Notes under the pieces: generated by a model | What the model was told of the DNA's origin: nothing | Seen by the model: the letters and a program-made list of their open reading frames with translations, nothing else | Database searches by the model: none | Program-made: the position numbers and the translations under genes | Assembly (NCBI GenBank): GCA_030653505.1 | Contig: JAURZK010000034.1 | Span: forward strand, 1 to 64,000 | Direction of reading: 5' to 3' | Length of the DNA stretch: 64,000 nucleotides | DNA from: Rubrivivax sp. | Lineage (GTDB): Bacteria; Pseudomonadota; Gammaproteobacteria; Burkholderiales; Burkholderiaceae_C | In this document: positions 25,280-36,786 of the stretch, in pieces | How positions within the stretch are numbered: position 1 is the first letter of the stretch | Layout: every line of letters begins with the position of its first letter

Positions 25280-26384
25280 CGGCCTGATGTTGTGCGACCA
25301 GGCGGCGGAACGCGCGGCCCGTGGCGTCGAACAGGTAGGCCTTGCCCTCCGGCACCGCCAACGGCAGGCTGGCGCCGATGGCGATGGGCCGGTCGCCTTC
25401 CACGGCGCAGGTGATCACGTCGTCCAGCCCCGGGTTGCTGCAGTAGGCGTAGGTCATGCTGCCCAGACTCTCGACGAAGGTCACTTTCGTCTGCAGCGCG
25501 TTGTCGGGCACGCCAGCGCGCAGGTGCTCGGGGCGCACGCCCAGCTGCACCGTGTCCCTGGGCTTTGCGGCCGAGGCATCGACGGCGCAGTGGATGACTT
25601 CGCCACCGCCCAGCTTCACGCTCGCGCCGGCCGCCGACGCCTCCAGCACCGTCGCCTGCAGGAAGTTCATGCCCGGGCTGCCGATGAAACCGGCGACGAA
25701 GACGTTGCAGGGGTGCTCATAGAGCTCCATCGGCGCGCCCACCTGCTCGATGACACCGGCCTGCAGCACGACAATGCGGTCGGCCAGCGTCATCGCCTCG
25801 ACCTGATCGTGCGTGACGTAGACCATCGTCGTCTTGAACTGCTCGTGCAGCTTGGCGAACTCGTAGCGCATCTTCACGCGCAGCGCGGTGTCCAGGTTGG
25901 AAAGCGGCTCGTCGAAGAGGAAGACCTCGGGCTTGCGCACGATGGCGCGGCCGATGGCCACACGCTGGCGCTGGCCGCCGGACAGGTCTTTCGGCTTGCG
26001 CTGCAGCAGGTGCTCGATGTGCAGGATCTTGGCCGCCTGGTTCACCGCGGTATCGATCTCGGCTTGCGGCACCTTCGCCAGCTTGAGACCGAAGGCCATG
26101 TTGTCGAACAGGTTCATGTGCGGGTAGAGCGCGTAGCTCTGGAACACCATGCTGATGCCACGTTCGGCCGGCGGCACGTCGTTGACGACACGACCGCCGA
26201 TGGAAAGCTTGCCCTCGGTGATGTCCTCCAGCCCGGCGATGGTGCGCAGCAAGGTACTCTTGCCGCAGCCGCTGGGCCCGACGAAGACCATGAATTCGCC
26301 GTCGTGGATCTCGAGGTCGATGCCCTTGAGGATCCTGATGTCGCCGTAGGACTTGCCGACCCCGGAAAGCTTGACTTCGGCCAC
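25269..26384 (-). CDS. malK: Maltose/maltodextrin ABC transporter ATP-binding protein
   Basis: 371 aa. Walker A GPSGCGKST (about 36-44), Q-loop region FQSYALYPHMN, signature LSGGQRQRVAIGRA, Walker B VFLFDEPLSNLD and switch His in YVTHDQ. The C-terminal 130 residues form the TOBE/OB regulatory region (LGVRPEHLRAG), typical of MalK/UgpC-type ATPases. It is the first gene of an operon running malK-malE-malF-malG and two GH13 enzymes, transcribed from the malK/malQ divergent region, where an operator-like dyad sits 38 bp before the ATG. Confidence 0.96.
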   Translation of the reverse strand: MAEVKLSGVGKSYGDIRILKGIDLEIHDGEFMVFVGPSGCGKSTLLRTIAGLEDITEGKLSIGGRVVNDVPPAERGISMVFQSYALYPHMNLFDNMAFGLKLAKVPQAEIDTAVNQAAKILHIEHLLQRKPKDLSGGQRQRVAIGRAIVRKPEVFLFDEPLSNLDTALRVKMRYEFAKLHEQFKTTMVYVTHDQVEAMTLADRIVVLQAGVIEQVGAPMELYEHPCNVFVAGFIGSPGMNFLQATVLEASAAGASVKLGGGEVIHCAVDASAAKPRDTVQLGVRPEHLRAGVPDNALQTKVTFVESLGSMTYAYCSNPGLDDVITCAVEGDRPIAIGASLPLAVPEGKAYLFDATGRAFRRLVAQHQADAA

Positions 26385-26421
26385 GTGTTGTCTCCATGCC
26401 GCGGGCTCGGGCCTGCAGCTT

Positions 26422-26436
26422 TGTAGCGAATATACC
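26422..26436. promoter_or_regulatory. Putative operator, malK operon promoter
   Basis: TGTAGCGAATATACC keeps the left half-site TGTAG and a degenerate right half. It lies 38 bp upstream of the malK ATG on the minus strand. It is weaker than most of the other dyads but at the same relative position as the malQ copy. Confidence 0.45.
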
Positions 26437-26532
26437 GGCCGACCCGACCCAGAACAATGCGCGGCGACCCTGCAGAGTCGCGCCCGTTTCCTTGTAAATC
26501 AGTCACTTGGCGTGAACTGCGGGAATGCCCGA

Positions 26533-26547
26533 TGTAGCATTACTACA
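26533..26547. promoter_or_regulatory. Putative RpiR/HexR-type operator, malQ promoter
   Basis: TGTAGCATTACTACA is a perfect TGTAG-N5-CTACA dyad ending 37 bp before the malQ ATG. It shares the malK/malQ divergent region with the weaker copy at 26422. Confidence 0.65.
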
Positions 26548-26584
26548 TGGACATCGCGTCCCCCCATCCTGAGGCACGGCGCCC

Positions 26585-28126
26585 ATGGACCTGACACGCC
26601 GGGCCAGCGGCATCGTGCTGCACCCCTCGTCGCTGCCCGGCCCGCACGGCATCGGTGACCTGGGAGTCGAGGCCCGGCGCTTCGTCGACTGGCTCGCCCG
26701 CGCCGGGCAGAGCCTGTGGCAGATGTTGCCCGTGAACCCCATCGGACCGGGAAACTCGCCCTACCAGTGCCCGTCGGCCTTTGCCGGCAGTGGCCTCATG
26801 GTGGCGCTGGCCCCACTGGTGGACGCGGGCTGGCTGGACGCCGCGGCATTGGCCGACCCGCCCGCCTTCGACGACGCGCGTGTCGACTACGGCGCCGTCA
26901 TCCCCTGGCGCTGGGCGCGCCTGGTGCAAGCCGCGGTCGGCTTCTTCGAACATGCCGGCGCCGCAGACCGCGCCGATTTCGCCGCATGGCAGGCGGCACA
27001 GGCGTCGTGGCTGGATGACTGGGCACTCTTCGCCGCACTGAAGGACGAACACGGCGGCCAACCCTGGTGGCACTGGCCTGCCCCGCTGGCGCGCCGCGAC
27101 CCTGGCGCGCTGCAGGCTGCGCGCACGCGCCTGGCCGACGGCGTCGCCATGCACCGCTTCGTGCAATGGTGCTTCGACCGCCAGATGACCGCGCTGCACC
27201 GCCATGCACGCTCGCGCGGCGTGCACCTGATGGGCGACCTGCCCATCTTCGTCGCCCACGACAGCGCCGACGTCTGGGCGCGCCCCGACCTGTACTGGCT
27301 GGGCGACGACCACCAGCCCACCGTGGTCGCCGGCTGCCCGCCCGACGGCTACAGCCCGGAGGGCCAGCGCTGGGGCAACCCCCTCTACCGCTGGGACCGC
27401 ATGCAGGCCGAGGGCTTCGGCTGGTGGATCGCACGCCTGCGCCGTGCACTCACTCAGGCCGACGTGCTGCGCATCGACCACTTCCGCGGCTTCGCAGGCT
27501 ACTGGGAAGTGCCGGCCGGCAGCCCGACGGCGCGCGACGGCCGCTGGCAGGCATCGCCCGGCATGGCGCTCTTCACCGCCACCGAGCAGGCGCTGGGCCG
27601 ACTGCCCATCGTCGCCGAGGACCTGGGCACCATCACCCCCGACGTGATCACGCTGCGCGACCACTTCGGCTTCCCCGGCATGCGCATCGTCCAGGAAGCC
27701 TTCAGCCGCGACGCCAGCCACGATTTCCTGCCCCACCACCACGTGCCGGCCTGCCTGGCCTACAGCAGCACGCACGACAGCGACACCGCCCTGGGCTGGT
27801 GGCAGAACGCACCTGCCGCGCACCGCGCCTTTGCCGCCGAGTACCTGCAGGCCGGCGGCCCTGGCGGCACGGGCGACGGCCACGACGTGCCGCTGGCGCT
27901 GATCCGCGCTGCCAGCCGGTCCGTCGCCAACCTGGCGCTGTTCCCGCTGCAGGACGTGTTGGCGCTGGACGGCAGCCACCGCATGAACCTGCCCGGCAGC
28001 GGTCAAGGCCACTGGGGCTGGCGCTTCCACTGGGGCATGGTGGGCGACGACGTGGCGCCGACGCTGGCGCACATCGCCGCCGTCACGGGCCGCGGGCCGT
28101 TCATCGCGCCAGTCGCGCCACCTTGA
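26585..28126 (+). CDS. malQ: 4-alpha-glucanotransferase (amylomaltase)
   Basis: 513 aa, the length of the short MalQ type. Seen: RASGIVLHPSSLPGPHGIGDLG, LPVNPIGPGNSPYQCPSAFA, GDLPIFVAHDSADVWA, VLRIDHFRGFAGYWEVPAG (nucleophile Asp), PIVAEDLG (acid Glu) and YSSTHDSDT. Known: this cytoplasmic GH77 enzyme disproportionates maltodextrins and releases glucose. It is divergent from the malK operon and carries its own operator-like dyad. Glucose released here would feed the two glucokinases at the other end of the locus. Confidence 0.96.
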   Translation: MDLTRRASGIVLHPSSLPGPHGIGDLGVEARRFVDWLARAGQSLWQMLPVNPIGPGNSPYQCPSAFAGSGLMVALAPLVDAGWLDAAALADPPAFDDARVDYGAVIPWRWARLVQAAVGFFEHAGAADRADFAAWQAAQASWLDDWALFAALKDEHGGQPWWHWPAPLARRDPGALQAARTRLADGVAMHRFVQWCFDRQMTALHRHARSRGVHLMGDLPIFVAHDSADVWARPDLYWLGDDHQPTVVAGCPPDGYSPEGQRWGNPLYRWDRMQAEGFGWWIARLRRALTQADVLRIDHFRGFAGYWEVPAGSPTARDGRWQASPGMALFTATEQALGRLPIVAEDLGTITPDVITLRDHFGFPGMRIVQEAFSRDASHDFLPHHHVPACLAYSSTHDSDTALGWWQNAPAAHRAFAAEYLQAGGPGGTGDGHDVPLALIRAASRSVANLALFPLQDVLALDGSHRMNLPGSGQGHWGWRFHWGMVGDDVAPTLAHIAAVTGRGPFIAPVAPP

Positions 28127-28210
28127 TCTGGCGCGCCTGCCCGGCACGGCGCCACTCCTAGAATCGCGCCCTCGCCAGCCGGCCTCGCCGGCACCAACCC
28201 CAGGCCCCTG

Positions 28211-29626
28211 ATGTCAACGGCCCTGCCCACCAAAGCCCCGAAAGATGCCGCGTCGGCACCGCCCCGCCTGATGCCGGTGCTGCTGACCGGCGTCTTCATG
28301 GCCGCGCTGGACACCGCCGTCATCGCACCGGCCATTCCGGTGCTGCGCGCCAGCTTCGACCTCAGCATCCGCGACGCCGGGCTGCTGATGGTGGCTTTCA
28401 TCATGTTCTCGCTGCCCAGCACGGCGCTGATGGCCAACCTGGGTGACCGCCACGGCCGCCGGCCCGTCTACCTGGCCAGCGTGGCGCTGTTCGCACTGGG
28501 CTCGCTCGTCGTCGCGCTGAGCCCGAACTTCGCCACGCTGCTGATCGGCCGCGCCATCCAGGGCATCGGCGGCGGCGGCATCATTCCCACCGCCAGTGCC
28601 GTCATCGGCGACGCGCTGCCGCCGGCGCAGCGTGGGCGCGCCCTGGGCCTCATCGGCGCCGTCTACGGCATGGCCTTCGTGCTCGGGCCGCCGCTGGCTT
28701 CGCTGCTGATGGTGGTGGCGAGCTGGCATTGGATCTTCCTGCTCAACCTGCCGATCGCCGCCGTGGTGATGTGGATGGGCCGCCGCGCGCTGCCGGCGCA
28801 GCAGCGCAGCGGGGCGCTGCCGCCGCTGGACTGGACGGGCATCGTGCTCGTCTTCGCGCTGCTCGCGACCCTGGTGCTGGGCATCACGCGCAGCGTCGAC
28901 GCGCTCGCCGGCGTCACGCTGTGGCCGGGGCTGCTGATCGCCGCGGCGTTGCTGCTGCCGCTGCTGGTGGTGGTGGAACGCACTGTCGGGCGCCGCGCCG
29001 GGCGGCCGATGATCCCGCTCGGCCTGTTTCGCAACCGGCAGCTGCGCATCACCTACCTGCTCACGGCCGGCGCGGGTTTCGGCATGGGCAGCGTGATCTT
29101 CCTGACCTCGATCGCCACCCAGGCCTACGGCGTCGCGCACGCGCAAGCCGGCTTCGTGCTGCTGCCCATGGTGCTGTTTTCGATGCTGGGTTCGGTCAGC
29201 TCGGGCCGCCTGCTGAACCGCCTGGGCGCGCGCAGCGTCATCCTGGCGGGTTTCGCTTTCCTCGGCGTGGGTTACGGCGCGTCGGCCTGGCCGGGCTTCG
29301 GCCTCTGGGGTTTCATCGCCGCCACCGTGCCCGTGGGCCTGGGCGTGGGCGTGGTCGTCGGCGGCGCGCTGCGCACCATCGCCATCGACGAGGCGCCGCT
29401 GGAACAGCGTGGCGCCGCGCAGGGCCTGGTGAACATCTTCACCAGTGTCGGCACGCTGATGTCGGCGACGGCGATCGGCGCCGTGGCCGACTTCGCTGGC
29501 GGCGGCGCGCACGGCCTGCGCCTGGCCTATGCCGGCGTGGCGGCGGTGATGGCGCTGATGCTGCTGGCGGCGCTGGCGCTGCGCCGGTCGCCGCGAGGCA
29601 AGCCGGCGCTGCACGCCGGCACCTGA
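28211..29626 (+). CDS. MFS transporter, drug:H+ antiporter-2 (EmrB/QacA) type
   Basis: 471 aa with many hydrophobic segments. MAALDTAVIAPAIPVL matches the EmrB/QacA motif (LDxTVxNVALP) in degenerate form. NLGDRHGRRPVYL is the loop 2-3 MFS signature and RAIQGIGGGGIIPTA is motif B. Predicted to export a small molecule across the inner membrane with the proton gradient. It follows malQ by 84 bp on the same strand. Its sequence does not point to sugar transport, so its place in the starch locus may be incidental. No dyad of the starch regulon precedes it. Confidence 0.88.
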   Translation: MSTALPTKAPKDAASAPPRLMPVLLTGVFMAALDTAVIAPAIPVLRASFDLSIRDAGLLMVAFIMFSLPSTALMANLGDRHGRRPVYLASVALFALGSLVVALSPNFATLLIGRAIQGIGGGGIIPTASAVIGDALPPAQRGRALGLIGAVYGMAFVLGPPLASLLMVVASWHWIFLLNLPIAAVVMWMGRRALPAQQRSGALPPLDWTGIVLVFALLATLVLGITRSVDALAGVTLWPGLLIAAALLLPLLVVVERTVGRRAGRPMIPLGLFRNRQLRITYLLTAGAGFGMGSVIFLTSIATQAYGVAHAQAGFVLLPMVLFSMLGSVSSGRLLNRLGARSVILAGFAFLGVGYGASAWPGFGLWGFIAATVPVGLGVGVVVGGALRTIAIDEAPLEQRGAAQGLVNIFTSVGTLMSATAIGAVADFAGGGAHGLRLAYAGVAAVMALMLLAALALRRSPRGKPALHAGT

Positions 29627-29656
29627 GCGCATCGCCGCGCGGCACTGCAGCGTCGT

Positions 29657-31468
29657 TCAGCGCGGGGCCGCGGCCTGCTTCTTGGCTGCTGGCTTGCCCT
29701 GTGACTTCGACACCTTGGCCTTGAGTTTCGTGGCTCTCGTGCCTCTCGTGGCTCTTGCAACACTTGCGGCTTTCGTGGCCTTGGCCGCCTTGCCGGCCTT
29801 CGCCGCTCCCGTCTCGACCACCAGCACGCGCACCGATTGCGGCCCGAGCCAGAGCTTCGCCTGCCCGCCACCATCGGCACGCGCCGCCAGCGCCCCGCCC
29901 TCGGGGTAGGCGGACACCAGCCGCGCCGCGGGCGGCAGGTTCGCCATCTGCGCCTCGGCCAACTCGCGGCCGTAGTTGATCAGCACCAGCGTGCGCTCGT
30001 TGTCGTGCACACGCTGCCAGCCCGCCACCAGGCCCTGCGCGAAGCCGTGTTCGTAGCGGCCGCGAGCGATCGACGGCAGGCCGTTGCGCAGCTTCAGCAT
30101 CGTCTTGTAGAAGTTCAGCAGCGAACGCGGGTCGGCCTGCTGCGCGGCCACGTTGTGCGTGGCACGGTTCGGCGCCAGCGGGCGGAAAGGCGTGCCGGTG
30201 GTGAAGCCGGCGGTGGCGGCGTCGGCGGTCCAGCTCATCGGGCTGCGCAGCGGCAGGTCGCCCGCCAGGCCGGGCACGCCGGCCTGGCCGACTTCCTCGC
30301 CGTAGTAGATGTAGGGCGTGCCGGGCTGCAGCAGGTAGCCGGCGGCCGCCATCTTGTAGGCGCGCTCGTCGCCGCCGACCTGGTCCCACACACGTTGGCC
30401 TGCAAAGCTGTCGTGGTTGCTCAGGAAGGTGGCCATCGTGGGCCGTGCCGCGTGCCAGTAGCCGGCCACCTGCTGCACCGACGCGGCGTCGCCCAGCGCC
30501 GCCTTGACGTAGTGGTGGACGAAGCCGAAGGCGAAGGCGCCGCCGCACACCGCCGGGTCGCCGTAGGCCTGCGGCTCGGCGGTGGCCTCGCAGACCACGG
30601 TGCGCGCTTCATAGCCCTTGATCAGGTCCTGCAGCTGCTTGGTGAGCTGGCGGCTGGCGGGCTGGTCGTTCCACTGCACCGCGTCGGTCTCGAAGAGGTG
30701 GGGAACGGCGTCGAGCCGGTAGCCGTCCAGGCCGCGGTTGAGCCAGAAGCGCAGGCTCGACAGGTGGTAGTCCAGCACCGCCGGGTTGCGGAAGTTGAAG
30801 TCGGGCATGTGCGGCCCGAAGGTGCCGAAGTAGAAGTTGCGCGCGCCGGGTGGCGGGGCCGGCATCTCCTTCGCTTCACCCTTGAAATTCCAAGGCTCAC
30901 CCTCGGCCGCGTACCAGGGGTTCTTGCCCCAGATGTTCCAGTCCGCGGGCATCGACTCCGACCAGACGTACCAGTCGCGGAAGGGGTTGCCGGGGCCCTT
31001 CAGCGCCGCGGTGAACATCGGGTGCTGCGCGGCGCTGTGGTTGATGACGTAGTCCATCACGACGCCGATGCCGCGCCGGTGCGCGTGGGCCAGGAACGCG
31101 TCGAAGTCGGCCAGCGTGCCGTACTCGGGCGCGACATCGCGGAAATCGGTGGTGGCGTAGCCGTGGTCGCCGTCGGCGTTTTTCGTGATCGGCATGAGCC
31201 AGATGCCGCGGATGCCCAGGTCCTGCAGGTAGTCGAGGCTCTGTGTCAGGCCGCGCAGGTCGCCGATGCCGTCACCGTCGCTGTCGCGCCAGGCGCGCAC
31301 GAAGATCTCCATGAAGGCACCGTGCTGCCAGCCGTCGCGCTGCGCGGCGGGCAGGTGGCTCGACGGGTCGCCGGCCGGCACCGGGCGGGTGTCGATGGTC
31401 GGTTGGGCGCCGGCCAGGCTGGCCAGCAGGGCCAGTGCAGCGGCAAGTTGGCGGCGGGGAGGGTGCAT
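29657..31468 (-). CDS. Exported GH13 alpha-amylase with Lys/Ala-rich tail
   Basis: 603 aa. Signal peptide MHPPRRQLAAALALLASLAG. GH13 motifs: VVMDYVINHS, LDGYRLDAVPHLFE (nucleophile D253), VVCEATAEP (acid E294) and FLSNHD (D353). AFMEIFVRAWRDSDGDGIGD near the N-terminus resembles oligo-1,6-glucosidase/trehalose-synthase-type GH13 enzymes. The last 55 residues after VRVLVVETG are almost only Ala, Lys, Thr, Arg and Ser with short repeats (KAGKAAKATKAA, ATRGTRATK); such a tail is not part of the GH13 fold. The ATG at 31468 fits the signal peptide. It is divergent from the pullulanase gene and has an operator-like dyad 32 bp upstream. Confidence 0.92.
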   Translation of the reverse strand: MHPPRRQLAAALALLASLAGAQPTIDTRPVPAGDPSSHLPAAQRDGWQHGAFMEIFVRAWRDSDGDGIGDLRGLTQSLDYLQDLGIRGIWLMPITKNADGDHGYATTDFRDVAPEYGTLADFDAFLAHAHRRGIGVVMDYVINHSAAQHPMFTAALKGPGNPFRDWYVWSESMPADWNIWGKNPWYAAEGEPWNFKGEAKEMPAPPPGARNFYFGTFGPHMPDFNFRNPAVLDYHLSSLRFWLNRGLDGYRLDAVPHLFETDAVQWNDQPASRQLTKQLQDLIKGYEARTVVCEATAEPQAYGDPAVCGGAFAFGFVHHYVKAALGDAASVQQVAGYWHAARPTMATFLSNHDSFAGQRVWDQVGGDERAYKMAAAGYLLQPGTPYIYYGEEVGQAGVPGLAGDLPLRSPMSWTADAATAGFTTGTPFRPLAPNRATHNVAAQQADPRSLLNFYKTMLKLRNGLPSIARGRYEHGFAQGLVAGWQRVHDNERTLVLINYGRELAEAQMANLPPAARLVSAYPEGGALAARADGGGQAKLWLGPQSVRVLVVETGAAKAGKAAKATKAASVARATRGTRATKLKAKVSKSQGKPAAKKQAAAPR

Positions 31469-31499
31469 GTGGCGGCAGGCTCGGACGGGCTGGCCGCAA

Positions 31500-31514
31500 T
31501 GTAGGTCAACTACA
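31500..31514. promoter_or_regulatory. Putative RpiR/HexR-type operator, amylase promoter
   Basis: TGTAGGTCAACTACA is a perfect TGTAG-N5-CTACA dyad, 31 bp upstream of the amylase ATG at 31468 on the minus strand. Confidence 0.65.
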
Positions 31515-31577
31515 GGCGCCAGCGGGCCATCGCGAACCCGGATGTGAACGGTCGCCTCTGATGTTCCCGGATGGTGA

Positions 31578-31592
31578 TGTAGTTTTACTTCG
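31578..31592. promoter_or_regulatory. Putative operator, pullulanase promoter
   Basis: TGTAGTTTTACTTCG matches the consensus left half and centre but not the end of the right half. It lies 37 bp before the pullulanase ATG, the same distance as the malQ and malK copies from their genes. Confidence 0.5.
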
Positions 31593-31629
31593 CTAGCATT
31601 CGCCCTCGACTGCCCAGCCCGAGAGCACC

Positions 31630-34484
<2,855 letters not shown>

Positions 34485-34488
<4 letters not shown>

Positions 34489-35117
34489 CCCTGCTGGCGC
34501 CAGAGCAGTTCGCCGCCTTCCTGGCCGCAGCGGTGCTGGTGACGCTGTCGCCCGGCCCCGACAACCTGATGGTGCTGAGCCTGGGCGCGGCGCGCGGACG
34601 GCTGCAGGGCATGGCCTTTGGCCTCGGCTGCGCGATGGGCTGCCTGAGCCACACGCTGCTGGCCGCGGTGGGCGTCAGCGCGCTGATCGCAGCATCACCG
34701 CTTGCCTTCACGGCGCTGAAGATCGCAGGCGGGTTGTATCTCGTGCGGCTGGGCTGGCTGGCGCTGAAAAGCCGCGGTGGCACGCCGCTGGCACACACGG
34801 CGGCCGCGCCCGAGACCGCGTGGAAACTGTTCTGGCGCGGCGTGGTCGCCAACGCCATCAACCCCAAGGTGGTGATGTTCTTCCTGGCCTTCCTGCCGCA
34901 GTTCGTCGACACGCCGCGCGGCGACGCGCCCTGGCAGATCGTGCAGCTGGGCCTGACCTTCACGCTGCAGGCGGCGCTGATCTTCGGCGCCCTGGGCTGG
35001 TTTGCCGGCCAGGTGGGCGCCTGGCTGAAGCGCCACGGCAATGCCGGGCTGTGGCTGGACCGGGTGGCCGGTGTCATCTTCGTCGGGCTGGGGCTGCGGT
35101 TGATCGTCGGCGGATGA
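34485..35117 (+). CDS. LysE/RhtB family amino-acid exporter
   Basis: 210 aa, the usual family length, with about six hydrophobic segments. LVTLSPGPDNLMVLSLGAARGRLQGMAFGLG carries the LysE/RhtB signature (PGPD). WRGVVANAINPKVVMFFLAFLPQF is the second conserved block. The start is a GTG at 34485 overlapping the pulA stop (GTGA). It should export an amino acid or related compound through the inner membrane; the substrate cannot be predicted. The overlap with pulA suggests read-through co-expression rather than a functional link. Confidence 0.9.
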
Positions 35118-35221
35118 CCGTCCCCGGCCGGACCGGCCACGCCGGCCACGCCGGCCGCGGCGGCTGCAGGCCGAAGGCCCTTGTGGCAAGCTCGCGACCC
35201 CGATTGCCAGGAGCCGCCGCA

Positions 35222-36226
35222 GTGAACAGCATGGACGTCGAAGTCATCCGCACCGCAATGGACTGGATGAACCGCGGCCACCGTGTCGTGCTCGGCACCG
35301 TCGTGCGCACCTGGGGCAGCAGCCCGCGGCCGCCGGGCAGCCTGATGATCATCCGCGACGACGGCCAGGTGGCGGGCTCGCTCTCGGGCGGCTGCATCGA
35401 GGACGACCTCATCGACCGCGTGCGCCAGGGTGAACTCGGCTCGCGCCTGCCGCAGGTCACCACCTACGGCGTCAGCGCCGAGGAGGCGCAGCGCTTCGGC
35501 CTGCCCTGTGGCGGCACGGTGCAGATCGTGCTGGAGCCGCTTTCGGCGCAGTCGCTCCTGCGTGAGCTTCTGTCTTCCATCGAGAACCATCTCGTCGTGC
35601 GACGCCGATTGGAGCTGGCCACCGGGCTCGTCAGCATGGCGCCATGCGACGATGGCGACGCACTGCGCTTCGACGGCCAGTTGCTGGAGACCGTGCACGG
35701 CCCGCGGCTGCGGCTGGTGATCATCGGTGCCGGCCAGCTCAGCCGCTACCTGGCCAGCATGGCGGTGATGCTGGACTACCGCGTCACCGTCTGCGACCCG
35801 CGCGAGGAATACCACGGGGGTTGGGCCGGCATGGAAGGCGTGACGCTGTCGCGGCTGATGCCCGACGACCTCGTCATCGCGATGAACCTCGACGCCAACA
35901 GCGCGCTGGTGGCATTGACCCACGACCCCAAGCTCGACGACCTGGCGCTGATGGAGGCGCTGAAAACGCCGGCTTTCTACGTCGGCGCCCTGGGTTCGCG
36001 GCGCAACAACGAAGCGCGGCGCAAACGCCTGCTGGCGTTCGACGTGAGCGAAGCTGAAGTGGCGCGGCTGCGCGGCCCGGTAGGCCTAAACCTGGGCGGC
36101 AGGACACCCCCGGAAATCGCGATGAGCGTGGCGGCCGAGATGACCGCCGTGCGCCGCGGTGCCGACCTGACGGGCGGCCTGGCCGACTGGAGCCGCTCGC
36201 AGACGGCCTGCCGCGTGGGCGCGTAG
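35222..36226 (+). CDS. XdhC/CoxI family molybdenum-hydroxylase maturation protein
   Basis: 334 aa. The N-terminal XdhC_CoxI domain has VVLGTVVRTWGSSPRPPGS, GSLSGGCIEDDL and GLPCGGTVQIVLE. The C-terminal Rossmann domain starts with LVIIGAGQLSRYLASMA and includes FYVGALGSRRNNEARRKRL and GLNLGGRTPPEIAMSVAAEM. Known: XdhC binds and sulphurates the molybdenum cofactor and hands it to xanthine or CO dehydrogenase-type enzymes. AGGAG sits 9 bases before the GTG at 35222, which is preferred over an ATG at 35231. No molybdenum hydroxylase is encoded in the window, so the client is elsewhere. Confidence 0.92.
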   Translation: MNSMDVEVIRTAMDWMNRGHRVVLGTVVRTWGSSPRPPGSLMIIRDDGQVAGSLSGGCIEDDLIDRVRQGELGSRLPQVTTYGVSAEEAQRFGLPCGGTVQIVLEPLSAQSLLRELLSSIENHLVVRRRLELATGLVSMAPCDDGDALRFDGQLLETVHGPRLRLVIIGAGQLSRYLASMAVMLDYRVTVCDPREEYHGGWAGMEGVTLSRLMPDDLVIAMNLDANSALVALTHDPKLDDLALMEALKTPAFYVGALGSRRNNEARRKRLLAFDVSEAEVARLRGPVGLNLGGRTPPEIAMSVAAEMTAVRRGADLTGGLADWSRSQTACRVGA

Positions 36227-36270
36227 CGCACGCTGGCCAGCGGGGGCGCAAGATGGCGCCCGCCGGCGGG

Positions 36271-36786
36271 TCAGCGCAGATCGGCCGCGTCGGGCAATTC
36301 GTTCGGGTTCGTCTGCCCCGGCTGCAGCGGAAAGTGCCGGCGCAGCAGTCCATCGACGGCATCGACGGCCTGCGCGAGGCCTTCCTGGAAACGCCCGGCG
36401 CGGAAGTTGTCGCGCATGCCGGCGACCAAGGTGTCCCACTGCGCCGGCGAGACGTGGCGCACCAGCCCGCGATCGGCGACGATCTCGATGGCGTGTTCGG
36501 CCAGCAGCAGGTAGATCAGCACGCCGTTGTTGTGCTCGGTGTCCCACACGCGCAGCTTGCCGAAGAGCGTAATGGCGCGGTCGCGCGCCGTCAGGTCGTG
36601 CCACACGTAGGACAGCGGCAGCCCGGCTTCGACACTGATGCGGATCTCGCCGCTGTGGTGCTGTTCGCTGCCGGCCACGGCCACCTGCAGGCGGGCCAGT
36701 GCCTCGGGGTCGAGCGCACGACGCAACTCGCGTTCGCCGCCGCGGCCGTGGCGCAGCATGCGCCCGAGGCGATCCAGCATGCCCAT
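36271..36786 (-). CDS. TPM-domain protein (second TPM gene of lemA operon)
   Basis: 171 aa with no signal peptide. HSGEIRISVEAGLPLSYVWHD and RDRAITLFGKLRVWDTEHNNGVLIYLLLAEHAIEIVADRGL are the TPM phosphatase-like domain. TPM domains occur with LemA and in thylakoid proteins linked to photosystem repair; the function in proteobacteria is unknown. Its ATG overlaps the stop of the preceding Gly-tailed TPM gene (TGATG), so the two are translationally coupled. Confidence 0.88.
   Translation of the reverse strand: MGMLDRLGRMLRHGRGGERELRRALDPEALARLQVAVAGSEQHHSGEIRISVEAGLPLSYVWHDLTARDRAITLFGKLRVWDTEHNNGVLIYLLLAEHAIEIVADRGLVRHVSPAQWDTLVAGMRDNFRAGRFQEGLAQAVDAVDGLLRRHFPLQPGQTNPNELPDAADLR

Noticed and set aside
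28211-29626. Sugar transporter role for the MFS gene in the starch locus
   Set aside because: Motifs are of the EmrB/QacA drug exporter type and there is no regulon operator before it.
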